Below are positions 1 to 7,807 of a DNA stretch of 14,781 nucleotides, piece after piece. Origin of the DNA: a bacterium (GTDB taxonomy: Bacteria; Bdellovibrionota_C; UBA2361; OMII01); contig JAFMIS010000017.1 of NCBI GenBank assembly GCA_017853915.1, forward strand, positions 1-14,781, written 5' to 3'. Positions within the stretch are counted from its first letter, which is position 1. Each line of letters opens with the position of its first letter. The notes beneath the pieces were generated by a model. That model made no database searches. It had not been told where the DNA came from and saw nothing but the letters and a program-made list of their open reading frames with translations. A program made the translations under genes and the position numbers.

Positions 1-30
1 TGTGAAACCGTTCTGATCGGGAGAAAGTTT

Positions 31-58
31 TTGAAATAGTGATGGTTCCGAAGATACC
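31..58 (+). promoter_or_regulatory. Possible sigma70-type promoter for the str group
   Basis: TTGAAA at 31-36 matches the -35 consensus at five of six positions. Sixteen bases downstream, GATACC at 53-58 is a poor -10 (three of six). It is the best candidate I see upstream of rpsL and would give a leader of about 215 nt. The weak -10 means this is a guess, and the real promoter may lie upstream of the window. Confidence 0.2.
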
Positions 59-120
59 CTGACGGATGCTGCCGAGGGGGTGCTGGGGGGACTGACGATA
101 GTAATTCAATTTCGCTTGGG

Positions 121-240
121 CCGATCTCTATGAATCGGTGGCGAAATATGGTACTCACGCGGCCTCTCCGCGTGGCGAGTCCAGCATATATGCTGGCCGG
201 CCGTGGGAGGGGCTCTGAGCGCAAGTTCAGGCGGAAGAGC
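121..240 (+). promoter_or_regulatory. Hairpin-rich 5' leader of rpsL
   Basis: This untranslated stretch holds a run of inverted repeats. CCGAT 121-125 pairs with ATCGG 134-138. CACGCGG 156-162 pairs perfectly with CCGCGTG 168-174 around a 5-nt loop. CCAGCA 181-186 pairs with TGCTGG 191-196 around TATA, within a 16-base perfect palindrome. GGCCGGCC (195-202) is another palindrome, and GCTCT 212-216 can pair with AGAGC 236-240. No T run follows any of them, so they are not simple terminators. A leader with this much structure could bind a ribosomal protein for autoregulation, as S7 does in the E. coli str operon at a different place. That role is inference. Confidence 0.45.
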
Positions 241-280
241 ACTAAGGTGTAAATGGAACGTAGAAGAGGCTAGGCTAGAG

Positions 281-652
281 ATGCCAACCATTAATCAGTT
301 AGTTCGAAGTCGTCGTCGCCAAAAGCGAGCTAAGAGTAAGTCGCCGGCGTTAGTTCGGTGTCCACAGAAGCGTGGGGTATGCACTCGCGTGTATACACAG
401 ACTCCTAAGAAGCCAAACTCAGCTCTTCGCAAAGTAGCTCGAGTTCGCTTGACGACTGGAATGGAGGTAACGAGCTACATTCCTGGTATCGGACACAATC
501 TTCAAGAGCACTCACAAGTGTTGATTCGCGGAGGTCGTGTTAAGGATCTTCCGGGAGTTCGTTACCACATCGTTCGTGGAAAGCTGGAGTCACAGGGCGT
601 AGCTGATCGTAAGCAGGGTCGTTCAAAGTACGGCGCCAAGAGGCCTAAATAG
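281..652 (+). CDS. rpsL: 30S ribosomal protein S12
   Basis: S12 sits at the decoding centre of the 30S subunit and helps control tRNA selection accuracy. The 123-residue product has the family core: CPQKRGVCTRVYT near residues 27-39, TPKKPNSALRK at 41-51, and GRVKDLPGVRY at 85-95. K43 and K88, sites of classical streptomycin-resistance mutations, are wild type. D89 corresponds to the Asp that RimO methylthiolates in E. coli. I start at ATG 281, giving the standard MPTINQLV N-terminus and family length. The frame is open further upstream to GTG 203, but that extension resembles nothing in S12. AAGAGG at 264-269 is a plausible but distant ribosome-binding site. First gene of the str group, 18 nt before rpsG. 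Confidence 0.98.
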   Translation: MPTINQLVRSRRRQKRAKSKSPALVRCPQKRGVCTRVYTQTPKKPNSALRKVARVRLTTGMEVTSYIPGIGHNLQEHSQVLIRGGRVKDLPGVRYHIVRGKLESQGVADRKQGRSKYGAKRPK

Positions 653-670
653 TTTTTCGTAGGGGATACT

Positions 671-1141
671 ATGTCACGTAAGAAGCGCGATTTTAAGCGA
701 GAGATTCTACCGGATCCACGTTTTGGCGATGAGGTCGTTGGTAAGGCTATTAATGTAATCATGGATAGCGGCAAGAAGGGTGTTGCCGAGAAGGCTATGT
801 ATGGGGCCCTCGAGCAGTTGGCAAAGAAGTCGAATGCCGACGCCGTTGAGACCTTCCACAAAGCGCTCTCGAATATCAAGCCAGTCGTTGAAGTTCGTTC
901 TCGTCGTGTAGGTGGAGCTACCTATCAGGTTCCCACTGAGGTTCGAGCTGAGCGAGCTCAGTCGCTAGCTCTTCGCTGGTTGAAGGAAGCGGCAGCTAAC
1001 CGTAGCGAGAGAAAGCTCTCGGAGCGTTTGGCCAATGAGCTGCTTGACGCGATTCAGAATAGAGGCGCCGCGGTTAAGAAGCGTGAGGATACTCACCGCA
1101 TGGCCGAGGCTAACAAGGCATTCGCGCACTTTAGGTGGTAA
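671..1141 (+). CDS. rpsG: 30S ribosomal protein S7
   Basis: S7 nucleates assembly of the 30S head on the 3' domain of 16S rRNA and lines the E site. The 156-residue product has the expected length, the N-terminal SRKKR basic start and the signature PVVEVRSRRVGGATYQVPTEV around residues 71-91. A C-terminal arm follows, ending in AEANKAFAHFRW. AGGGGA at 661-666 is the ribosome-binding site for ATG 671. In E. coli, S7 represses its operon by binding the long rpsL-rpsG spacer. Here that spacer is only 18 nt, too short for that structure, so any feedback site must lie elsewhere. Confidence 0.98.
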   Translation: MSRKKRDFKREILPDPRFGDEVVGKAINVIMDSGKKGVAEKAMYGALEQLAKKSNADAVETFHKALSNIKPVVEVRSRRVGGATYQVPTEVRAERAQSLALRWLKEAAANRSERKLSERLANELLDAIQNRGAAVKKREDTHRMAEANKAFAHFRW

Positions 1142-1175
1142 GCGAGAGTAGGTCGTTCTTGAGGAGATAGAGATC

Positions 1176-3269
1176 GTGGCTAAGAGGGATTTAAGCAAGG
1201 TTCGTAATATCGGTATCATGGCTCACATTGACGCCGGTAAGACGACGACTACAGAGCGCGTGCTCTATTACACCGGTATCAACTATAAGATCGGTGAGGT
1301 GCATGAAGGTGCCGCTACCATGGATTACATGGAGCTGGAGCAGGAGCGCGGAATTACGATTACATCCGCCGCGACCACGTGCCACTGGAAGGGATCGAAT
1401 GCTGATCTGCCCGAGCATCAGATCAACATTATCGACACTCCAGGCCACGTAGACTTTACCATCGAGGTAGAGCGTAGCTTGCGCGTTCTCGATGGTGCGA
1501 TCGCTGTGTTTGACGCAGTAAGCGGCGTAGAGCCTCAGTCTGAGACGGTATGGCGCCAAGCTAACAAGTTTAAGGTCCCTCGTTGTTGTTTCATCAACAA
1601 AATGGATCGTATCGGCGCAGACTTCCCAGGTGGAGTCGAGTCGATTCGCGAGAAATTGGGCGCTAAGGCGGTTCCAATTCAGTTGCCGATCGGCGCTGAG
1701 AGTAATTTCCTCGGGGTTGTGGACCTTGTGGAGATGAAGGCAATTCTTTACAAAGACGAGACTAAGGGCGCCAAGTTCGAGCTCTCGGATATTCCTGAGG
1801 ATATGCGCGCTGACGCCGAGAAAGCTCGCGAGTACGTCCTTGAGTGTTGTGCAGAAGTAGACGACGCAATCATGAATAAGTACCTCGCTGGGGAGACCAT
1901 CACGGTTCCAGAGGTAAAGGCGGCTCTGCGCAAGGGAACCATCGCGATGGAGTTCTTCCCGGTTTTGTGTGGCAGTGCTTTTAAGAACAAGGGTGTTCAG
2001 CCGATGTTGGATGCCGTTGTTGACTACCTTCCAAGCCCGCTTGACCTCCCACCAGTAAAGGGAACTGACCCGGATCAGAAGGAAGAGGTGTTCATAGAGC
2101 GCACGACAGATCCAGAGCAGCCGCTCAGCGCTCTGGCGTTCAAGATTATCACTGACCCATACGTGGGAGTTCTTACGTTCTTCCGCGTCTATTCAGGAGC
2201 TGTGACCGCTGGTTCAACAGTTCTGAACTCAACGCGTGGAAAGAAAGAGCGCATTGGTCGTGTAGTTCGTATGCACGCCGATAAGCGAGAAGAAGTTAAG
2301 GAAGTTGGCGCCGGAGATATCGGAGCCGCTGTGGGCCTCAAAGAGACAATCACTGGAGACACGTTGTGCGATGTCGACAAGCCGATCTTGCTTGAGACCA
2401 TTCACGCTCCTGCTCCAGTTATTAGTATCGCTATCGAGCCGAAGACTAAGGCTGACGAGGAGAAAATGGGTCTTTCGCTCATGAAGCTCGCGAAAGAAGA
2501 TCCTTCGCTCAAGGTGAGCGTTGATAAGGAGTCTGGTCAGACCCTCATCTCCGGCATGGGAGAGCTGCACCTCGATATTATTAAGCAACGATTGTTCCGT
2601 GAGTTCAGCGTGGATACTACTGTGGGCAAACCGCAGGTAGCGTACCGCGAGACGATCATGGGCAAAGCTGAAGCTGAGTGTAAGTACGCGAAACAGACGG
2701 GAGGTCGTGGACAATACGGACACGTTCTTCTCCGCGTGGAGCCACTTCAGCCAGGTTCAGGTAACGAGTTTGTTGATGAGATTAAGGGAGGTGTAATTCC
2801 GAAGGAGTTCATCCCTGCTGTCGAAGACGGAGTGCTGGAGGCCCTCGAAGGAGGTATCCTCGCGGGCTTCCCCGTTATCGACATGAAGGTGACGCTCTAC
2901 TTCGGTAGCTTCCACGAAGTTGACTCGAGTGAGATCGCCTTTAAGATCGCGGGCTCCATGTGTGTTAAGGATGCTTGCCACAAGGCGAAATTACAGCTGC
3001 TCGAGCCGATTATGGCCGTGGAGGTTGTATGCCCGGATGATTTCGTCAGCAACATCGTGGGTGACCTGAATCGACGACGTGCCCGTATTCTCGGCATGGA
3101 GCCGAGAGCTGGCGCCCAGACGGTGAAGGCAGAAGTTCCGCTAGCCGAGATGTTCGGCTACTCCACGGACCTGCGCTCAAACTCACAAGGGCGAGCCACC
3201 TTCACTATGGAGTATCATCACTACGCACCCGTACCAACACACGTTGCGGAGAGCGTGGTGAAGAAGTGA
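1176..3269 (+). CDS. fusA: Translation elongation factor G (EF-G)
   Basis: EF-G is the GTPase that drives translocation of tRNA and mRNA, and with RRF it recycles ribosomes. The 697 residues cover the full five-domain protein. The G domain has the P-loop AHIDAGKT at 16-23, switch I QERGITITSA at 56-65, DTPGH at 87-91 (with the catalytic-loop His91) and NKMD at 141-144. Domain II begins around residue 290. Domain IV carries GRGQYGH and the GGVIPKEFIPAVEDG stretch, and the C-terminal domain has MFGYSTDLRS. Unlike EF-Tu downstream, switch I is canonical. The start is GTG 1176, set by GAGGAGAT at 1161-1168. The length and the intact N-terminus point to the housekeeping EF-G rather than a paralogue. 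Confidence 0.98.
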   Translation: MAKRDLSKVRNIGIMAHIDAGKTTTTERVLYYTGINYKIGEVHEGAATMDYMELEQERGITITSAATTCHWKGSNADLPEHQINIIDTPGHVDFTIEVERSLRVLDGAIAVFDAVSGVEPQSETVWRQANKFKVPRCCFINKMDRIGADFPGGVESIREKLGAKAVPIQLPIGAESNFLGVVDLVEMKAILYKDETKGAKFELSDIPEDMRADAEKAREYVLECCAEVDDAIMNKYLAGETITVPEVKAALRKGTIAMEFFPVLCGSAFKNKGVQPMLDAVVDYLPSPLDLPPVKGTDPDQKEEVFIERTTDPEQPLSALAFKIITDPYVGVLTFFRVYSGAVTAGSTVLNSTRGKKERIGRVVRMHADKREEVKEVGAGDIGAAVGLKETITGDTLCDVDKPILLETIHAPAPVISIAIEPKTKADEEKMGLSLMKLAKEDPSLKVSVDKESGQTLISGMGELHLDIIKQRLFREFSVDTTVGKPQVAYRETIMGKAEAECKYAKQTGGRGQYGHVLLRVEPLQPGSGNEFVDEIKGGVIPKEFIPAVEDGVLEALEGGILAGFPVIDMKVTLYFGSFHEVDSSEIAFKIAGSMCVKDACHKAKLQLLEPIMAVEVVCPDDFVSNIVGDLNRRRARILGMEPRAGAQTVKAEVPLAEMFGYSTDLRSNSQGRATFTMEYHHYAPVPTHVAESVVKK

Positions 3270-3312
3270 TGTTTTTTAATGGTGTCTTGTTTAATTAAAA
3301 CCGGAGAGGAGA

Positions 3313-4509
3313 ATGGCAACCAAGAAATTTGATAGAACCAAAGCCCACGTTAACGTTGGTACTATCGGTCACGTAGACCATGGTAAGACGACGACGACAG
3401 CAGCGCTCGTATCTGTTCAGGCCGCTAAGGGTCTTGCAACAGTGAAGTCCTACAAGGATATCGCTAAGGGCGGAACTGTTCGTGACGAGTCGAAGACTGT
3501 AACGATCGCCAGCGCGCACGTTGAGTACGAAACTGCCACTCGACACTATGCTCACGTAGACTGCCCAGGCCACGCTGATTACGTTAAGAACATGATCACC
3601 GGCGCGGCGCAGATGGACGGAGCGATCCTCGTAGTAAGCGCATCTGATGGTCCGATGCCACAGACTCGCGAGCACATTCTCTTGGCTCGTCAGGTAGGCG
3701 TTCCCAAGATCGTTGTGTTCCTCAACAAGGTAGACACAGTTGATGATCCTGAGCTGCTCGATCTCGTAGAGATGGAAGTTCGCGACCTTCTCAGCGAGTA
3801 CGACTACCCAGGTGCTGATACGCCAGTTATTCGTGGATCGGCTCTTAAGGCTCTCAACGCAGAGCAGAGTGATATCGGCGTAGGCGCTTTCGACAAGCTC
3901 CTCGCGACTATCGACGAGTACATCCCAGTTCCGCAGCGCGATATCGACAAGCCATTCCTGATGCCAGTTGAGGACGTGTTCTCAATCGCGGGTCGTGGAA
4001 CCGTTGCGACAGGTCGTATCGAGCGCGGTAAGATCAAGGTTGGTGAGGAAGTTGAGATCGTTGGTCTCCGTGACACCACCAAGACGGTTGTTACCGGCGT
4101 TGAAATGTTTAAGAAGCTCCTCGATGAGGGACATGCTGGTGACAACGTTGGATGTCTCCTTCGTGGTCTTAAGCGTGATGATGTAGAGCGTGGTCAGATC
4201 CTTTGCGTTCCTGGCAGCGTTAAGCCGCACAAGAAGTTCAAGGCTGAGGCGTACATCCTCAAGAAGGAAGAGGGTGGTCGTCATAAACCATTCTTCAGCG
4301 GCTATCGTCCTCAGTTCTTCTTCAGAACAACGGACGTAACCGGTTCCATCAAGCTCCCAGAGGGTGTGGAGATGGCAATGCCGGGCGATCACATCAACGT
4401 TGATGTTGAGCTTTATCAGCCAATCGGAATCGAGAAGCAGCTTCGCTTCGCTATCCGTGAGGGTGGTAAGACTGTAGGCTCAGGCGTTGTTACTGAGATC
4501 ACAGAGTAA
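3313..4509 (+). CDS. tuf: Translation elongation factor Tu with atypical switch I
   Basis: EF-Tu delivers aminoacyl-tRNA to the ribosomal A site as a GTP complex. The 398 residues give the G domain with P-loop GHVDHGKT (19-26), DCPGH (83-87, catalytic His87), NKVD (138-141) and GSAL (175-178). Both beta-barrel domains follow, with GRGTVATGRIERG, RPQFFFRTTDVTG and the C-terminal REGGKTVGSG. The oddity is switch I: residues 52-65 read KGGTVRDESKTVTI where most EF-Tus have a version of APEEKARGITI. The Mg-binding Thr is kept (T64), but Arg-Gly is Lys-Thr. From memory this resembles planctomycete EF-Tu. GGAGAGGAG at 3303-3311 is a strong ribosome-binding site. The 43-nt spacer after fusA is AT-rich and contains TTTAATTAAA. 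A hairpin terminator follows the gene. Confidence 0.97.
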   Translation: MATKKFDRTKAHVNVGTIGHVDHGKTTTTAALVSVQAAKGLATVKSYKDIAKGGTVRDESKTVTIASAHVEYETATRHYAHVDCPGHADYVKNMITGAAQMDGAILVVSASDGPMPQTREHILLARQVGVPKIVVFLNKVDTVDDPELLDLVEMEVRDLLSEYDYPGADTPVIRGSALKALNAEQSDIGVGAFDKLLATIDEYIPVPQRDIDKPFLMPVEDVFSIAGRGTVATGRIERGKIKVGEEVEIVGLRDTTKTVVTGVEMFKKLLDEGHAGDNVGCLLRGLKRDDVERGQILCVPGSVKPHKKFKAEAYILKKEEGGRHKPFFSGYRPQFFFRTTDVTGSIKLPEGVEMAMPGDHINVDVELYQPIGIEKQLRFAIREGGKTVGSGVVTEITE

Positions 4510-4529
4510 TTGAAGCGACTCTGTATGAT

Positions 4530-4562
4530 GTGGCGGCGGCTGAATATGCCGCCGCCACTTTT
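4530..4562 (+). terminator. Rho-independent terminator after tuf
   Basis: GTGGCGGCGGC (4530-4540) pairs perfectly with GCCGCCGCCAC (4548-4558) around the 7-nt loop TGAATAT, and TTTT follows. The 11-bp GC-rich stem is the strongest hairpin in the window. It ends the rpsL-rpsG-fusA-tuf unit 21 nt after the tuf stop codon. The T run is short and some read-through is possible. Confidence 0.85.
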
Positions 4563-4620
4563 AGGTTCTAGAAGGTTTTGCGGATAACATACTAAATCTG
4601 AATTGTGTGAGGATTAAGCC
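4563..4620 (+). promoter_or_regulatory. Likely promoter and leader region of the S10 operon
   Basis: After the tuf terminator, the 58 nt before rpsJ should hold the promoter for the long ribosomal protein unit. The stretch is relatively AT-rich and contains the palindrome TTCTAGAA (4566-4573), TTGCGG (4578-4583), TAACAT (4585-4590) and TACTAAAT (4590-4597). No pair of boxes has both good matches and 16-18 nt spacing, so I cannot name the exact promoter. The leader is too short for an E. coli type L4-responsive attenuator. Confidence 0.35.
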
Positions 4621-4935
<315 letters not shown>

Positions 4936-4973
4936 AGAGAGATTGCTAAAGTTTTAACGAGGGGGACCTCTTC

Positions 4974-5633
4974 ATGACGACGTCAAAGCACTACCCAGAG
5001 GGAATTCTGGGAAAGAAATTGGGAATGACACAAGTCTTTACTGCGGAAGGACAGAGTATTCCCGTTACTATAATTCAGGCCGGACCATGTTACGTGTTGA
5101 ACGTGCGTGGAAAGGAGGAGCATGGCTACACGGCTGTGCAGTTCGGATTCGAGCCGAAGAAGAACCAGCGCTGCAATAAAGCTGAGCTTGGGCAATTCAA
5201 GAAGGCCGGTCAGGGCGCGTTCTATCACGTGAAGGAGGTTCGCTGTGATGCTGAGAGCCTCGGATGGAACGAGGTTGGCAAGGAAGTCACAGTATCCGAT
5301 GTCTTCAAAGACGGAGAGACGGTCGACATTTCGGGCGTTTCAATCGGTCGAGGATTTCAAGGAGTAGTTCGACGGCACGGAATGAAGGGTCAGCCGATGA
5401 CGCGTGGTACGCATGAGGTGCGTCGTCACGTTGGAGCCGTTGGTTGCCGAAAGTTCCCAGGTCGAATCTTCAAAGGGCAACGCATGCCAGGACGCATGGG
5501 TGGAACGAACGTAACAGTTCAGAACCTGCAGGTCGTAGGCGTGAAGCCGGAGGAGAATCTCCTCCTTGTGCGAGGGGGAATCCCAGGCGCGCGAGGAAGT
5601 CTTGTTGTGATCCGTAAGGCGATTAAGAAGTAG
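4974..5633 (+). CDS. rplC: 50S ribosomal protein L3
   Basis: L3 binds 23S rRNA early in assembly and sends a long loop towards the peptidyl transferase centre. The 219-residue product starts with the typical GILGKKLGMTQVF (10-22). It contains GRGFQGVVRRHGMKGQP at 125-141 and FPGRIFKGQRMPGRMG at 161-176, the central extension, then NLLLVRGGIPGARG near the C-terminus. Its ribosome-binding site GAGGGGG lies in a short potential hairpin with CCTC just downstream (4959-4970). Only four base pairs are possible, so I do not call this a regulatory structure. Confidence 0.98.
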   Translation: MTTSKHYPEGILGKKLGMTQVFTAEGQSIPVTIIQAGPCYVLNVRGKEEHGYTAVQFGFEPKKNQRCNKAELGQFKKAGQGAFYHVKEVRCDAESLGWNEVGKEVTVSDVFKDGETVDISGVSIGRGFQGVVRRHGMKGQPMTRGTHEVRRHVGAVGCRKFPGRIFKGQRMPGRMGGTNVTVQNLQVVGVKPEENLLLVRGGIPGARGSLVVIRKAIKK

Positions 5634-5656
5634 AGACGAGCGCTAGAGGTATAGAT

Positions 5657-6319
5657 ATGGCTTCTGAAGTAGTAAGTGCAAAATTATTTGACGCGGCCGG
5701 AAAGGAGAAAGGGGTTGTTCCTCTCACTCCAGCGGTGTTTGGCGCGCAGATCAAGGAAGAGTTGGTTCATGGGACCGTTCGCTGGCAGCGCGCTAAGCGC
5801 CGCGCGGGTACCCATGATGTGTTGACCCGAAGCGAGATGAAGGGTGGAGCTAAGAAGCCCTTCAAGCAGAAGGGTACGGGTAACGCTCGAGCTGGTACCA
5901 CGATTTCACCGCTCATGGTTGGTGGTGCTGTCGTTCACGGTCCGACTCCTCGCAAGTATGAATTCCGCCTCTCTAAGAAGATGAAGAAGGGCGCTCTTCA
6001 GTCGGCGTTGTCGGCGAAGACAGCGTCGGAGGACTTCTCTGTTCTCGAGGGTATGGAGAGTGTAGCTGGTAAGACGCGCGAAGCTGCCGCACTTCTCAAG
6101 AAGGTTGGTTTGGCTGAGCGTAAGGTGTTGATTATCGTTCCAAATGAGAAGTCGGCTGAGCGCGAGAAGTTCGCTCTCGGATTTCGGAATATCAAAGGTG
6201 TCACGGTACTGCCAGCGTCTGGTGTTAACGTGTACGACCTCTTGAATAATAAGAGTGTGCTCTGCGTGCGCGCGGCTCTCGGTGAGCTAGACGCTCGAGT
6301 TGGTGAGTCAACGAAGTAA
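5657..6319 (+). CDS. rplD: 50S ribosomal protein L4
   Basis: L4 lines the narrow part of the nascent peptide tunnel together with L22. The 220 residues include the tunnel loop around residues 57-101, with the landmarks TRSEMKGG, KKPFKQKGTGNARAG, GGAVVHGPTPRKY and the following LSKKMKKGALQSALS helix. In E. coli L4 represses the S10 operon by binding its leader. The short leader before rpsJ here gives no sign of that mechanism. The gene lies 23 nt after rplC, with a ribosome-binding site of the AGAGGT type before ATG 5657. Confidence 0.97.
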   Translation: MASEVVSAKLFDAAGKEKGVVPLTPAVFGAQIKEELVHGTVRWQRAKRRAGTHDVLTRSEMKGGAKKPFKQKGTGNARAGTTISPLMVGGAVVHGPTPRKYEFRLSKKMKKGALQSALSAKTASEDFSVLEGMESVAGKTREAAALLKKVGLAERKVLIIVPNEKSAEREKFALGFRNIKGVTVLPASGVNVYDLLNNKSVLCVRAALGELDARVGESTK

Positions 6320-6337
6320 GAGCGCGAGGAAGGTGTT

Positions 6338-6661
6338 ATGGCAAAGAAGAAGGTAAAAACTGAAGCGGCTCGGGTAGCGGATTACGGGATCATCCTCTCG
6401 CCAGTTATTAGCGAGAAGAGCGCGATGGTGGGAGCATCGGGTCAAACCGTAACCTTCCGCGTCGATCCCCGTGCTTCGAAGACGGAGATTCGCGGAGCTG
6501 TCGAAAGAGTATTTTCAGTGAAAGTTGATGCTATTAGAACCTGCCGTTTTATCGGGAAGCTAAAGCGAACCGTGACGGGAGTGGGAAAGCGCGCCGGCTA
6601 CAAGAAAGCTTATGTGACGCTTGCAGAGGGTAGCAAGATCGACCTCGTTGAAGGGTTATAA
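6338..6661 (+). CDS. rplW: 50S ribosomal protein L23
   Basis: L23 sits at the tunnel exit and is the docking point for trigger factor, SRP and the SecYEG channel. The 107-residue product has the family core from YGIILSPVISEKS (16-28), then the TKAEI-like TEIRGAV, and the C-terminal KRAGYKKAYVTLAEGSKIDLV. About a dozen extra residues, MAKKKVKTEAAR, precede the core. ATG 6338 follows a GAGGAAG ribosome-binding site, so the tail appears to be translated. Spacers to rplD and rplB are 18 and 16 nt. Confidence 0.97.
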   Translation: MAKKKVKTEAARVADYGIILSPVISEKSAMVGASGQTVTFRVDPRASKTEIRGAVERVFSVKVDAIRTCRFIGKLKRTVTGVGKRAGYKKAYVTLAEGSKIDLVEGL

Positions 6662-6677
6662 TTGTTAGAGGGACCGT

Positions 6678-7499
6678 ATGGCTGCTAAGATATTCAGACC
6701 ATTTACACCAACGCGGCGTTATTTAACCGTCGCCGATTTCTCGGATATCACGACTGATCGTCCAGAGAAGGGGCTGTTGGCGAAGTATTCAAAGACCGGT
6801 GGGCGTAACAACTACGGCCGTAACACCAACATCAACAAGGGTGGAGGACATAAGCGTCGCTACCGTGTCATTGACTTCCGTCGTGATAAGGTTGGTATTA
6901 AGGGCACCGTATCAACGATCGAATACGATCCGAATCGTTCGGCTCGTATCGCGTTGGTTACCTACACCGACGGTGAGAAGCGCTATATTTTGGCGCCACA
7001 GGGATTGACCGTAGGGCAGGTAATTAGCTCGGGCCCTGAGGCTGATATTAAGCCTGGTAACGCTCTTCCGCTGAAGGCGATTCCGCTTGGAGAGAATATC
7101 CACAATATTGCTCTTAAGATTAAGGGTGATGCTCAATTGGTGCGCTCCGCTGGAAATGCCGCTCAGTTGGTAGCCAAGGAGGGTGAGTACGGTACGGTGA
7201 AGCTTCCGTCAGGCGAGACTCGAAAGGTATCGCTGGAGTGTTACGCTTCGATCGGTTCAGTAAGCAATCCTGAGCATCAGAATATCGTAATCGGAAAGGC
7301 TGGTCGCAGCCGCTGGTTGAATCGTCGTCCGCACAATCGTGGTGTCACGAAGAATCCAGTCGATCATCCGATGGGAGGAGGAGAAGGTAAGTCGGCCGGA
7401 GGTCGCCATCCATGTTCTCCAACCGGTTTGTTGGCGAAGGGTCTTAAGACTCGCGTTAATAAGCGTACGCAGAAGTTTATCGTTCGTAGACGTAAGTAA
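6678..7499 (+). CDS. rplB: 50S ribosomal protein L2
   Basis: L2 is needed for subunit association and for peptidyl transferase activity. The 273-residue product has the usual length, with KTGGRNNYGRNT around residues 39-50, GGGHKRRYRVIDFRR at 55-69, and the C-terminal block NPVDHPMGGGEGK at 226-238. His230 corresponds to the functionally important His229 of E. coli. Two positions later Met232 replaces the His of the common DHPHGG motif; I recall this Met in other phyla, so it is a lineage trait rather than damage. The protein ends in the basic KRTQKFIVRRRK tail. Confidence 0.98.
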   Translation: MAAKIFRPFTPTRRYLTVADFSDITTDRPEKGLLAKYSKTGGRNNYGRNTNINKGGGHKRRYRVIDFRRDKVGIKGTVSTIEYDPNRSARIALVTYTDGEKRYILAPQGLTVGQVISSGPEADIKPGNALPLKAIPLGENIHNIALKIKGDAQLVRSAGNAAQLVAKEGEYGTVKLPSGETRKVSLECYASIGSVSNPEHQNIVIGKAGRSRWLNRRPHNRGVTKNPVDHPMGGGEGKSAGGRHPCSPTGLLAKGLKTRVNKRTQKFIVRRRK

Positions 7500-7516
7500 G
7501 GTAGTGAGGGGCAACT

Positions 7517-7807
7517 ATGGCTCGTTCAGTTAAGAAAGGACCATTTGTAGATAACAGTTTGTTGAAGTGGATTGAGCGGGCCAAGTCTGGTGCGCACAAG
7601 GGCCCGATCAAGACATGGTCGCGTCGTTCCACGATTACGCCGGATATGATCGGGATAACATTTGCCGTTCACAACGGACGCAAGTTCAACGCTGTGTTCG
7701 TAACGGAGAATATGGTTGGTCACAAGTTGGGAGAGTTCTCCGCGACTCGTACGTTCCATGGTCACTCCGCGAAGGCAGCTGCCTCATCGACACCGGGTGC
7801 GGCATAA
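7517..7807 (+). CDS. rpsS: 30S ribosomal protein S19
   Basis: S19 lies at the top of the 30S head, next to S13 and S14, and contacts the A-site tRNA region and bridge B1a. The 96-residue product has MARSVKKGPFVD at the start, KTWSRRSTITPDMIG at 32-46 and HKLGEFSATRTFHGH in the last third. A short Ala-rich tail follows. It is a few residues longer than the 92-residue E. coli protein, all at the C-terminus. GAGGGG before ATG 7517 is the ribosome-binding site. Its usual neighbour in the ribosome, S14, is not encoded in this cluster. Confidence 0.98.
   Translation: MARSVKKGPFVDNSLLKWIERAKSGAHKGPIKTWSRRSTITPDMIGITFAVHNGRKFNAVFVTENMVGHKLGEFSATRTFHGHSAKAAASSTPGAA

Noticed and set aside
1..42. End of an upstream gene such as rpoC
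   Set aside because: Frame 1 reads CETVLIGRKFLK and ends in tandem stops TAG TGA at 37-42, and rpoC often precedes rpsL. The twelve residues do not match the RpoC C-terminus well enough, and the other frames give short alternatives of equal merit. I cannot support a call.
203..280. Longer S12 starting at GTG 203
   Set aside because: The frame is open, but the extra 26 residues resemble no S12 N-terminus, and ATG 281 gives the standard length.
1191..2723. Long open frames on the - strand opposite fusA and other genes
   Set aside because: They lie antisense to highly conserved genes, lack ribosome-binding sites and show no recognisable motifs; they are by-products of codon bias.
3270..3312. 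Separate tuf promoter in the fusA-tuf spacer
   Set aside because: The spacer is AT-rich and has the palindrome TTTAATTAAA, but no -35/-10 pair with proper spacing is visible.
4959..4970. Hairpin hiding the rplC ribosome-binding site
   Set aside because: GAGG and CCTC give only four base pairs with a 4-nt loop, too weak to call a regulatory structure.
7366..7395. Met232 in L2 as a damaged active-site motif
   Set aside because: The critical His230 is intact, and Met at the second His position is, to my knowledge, found in other phyla.
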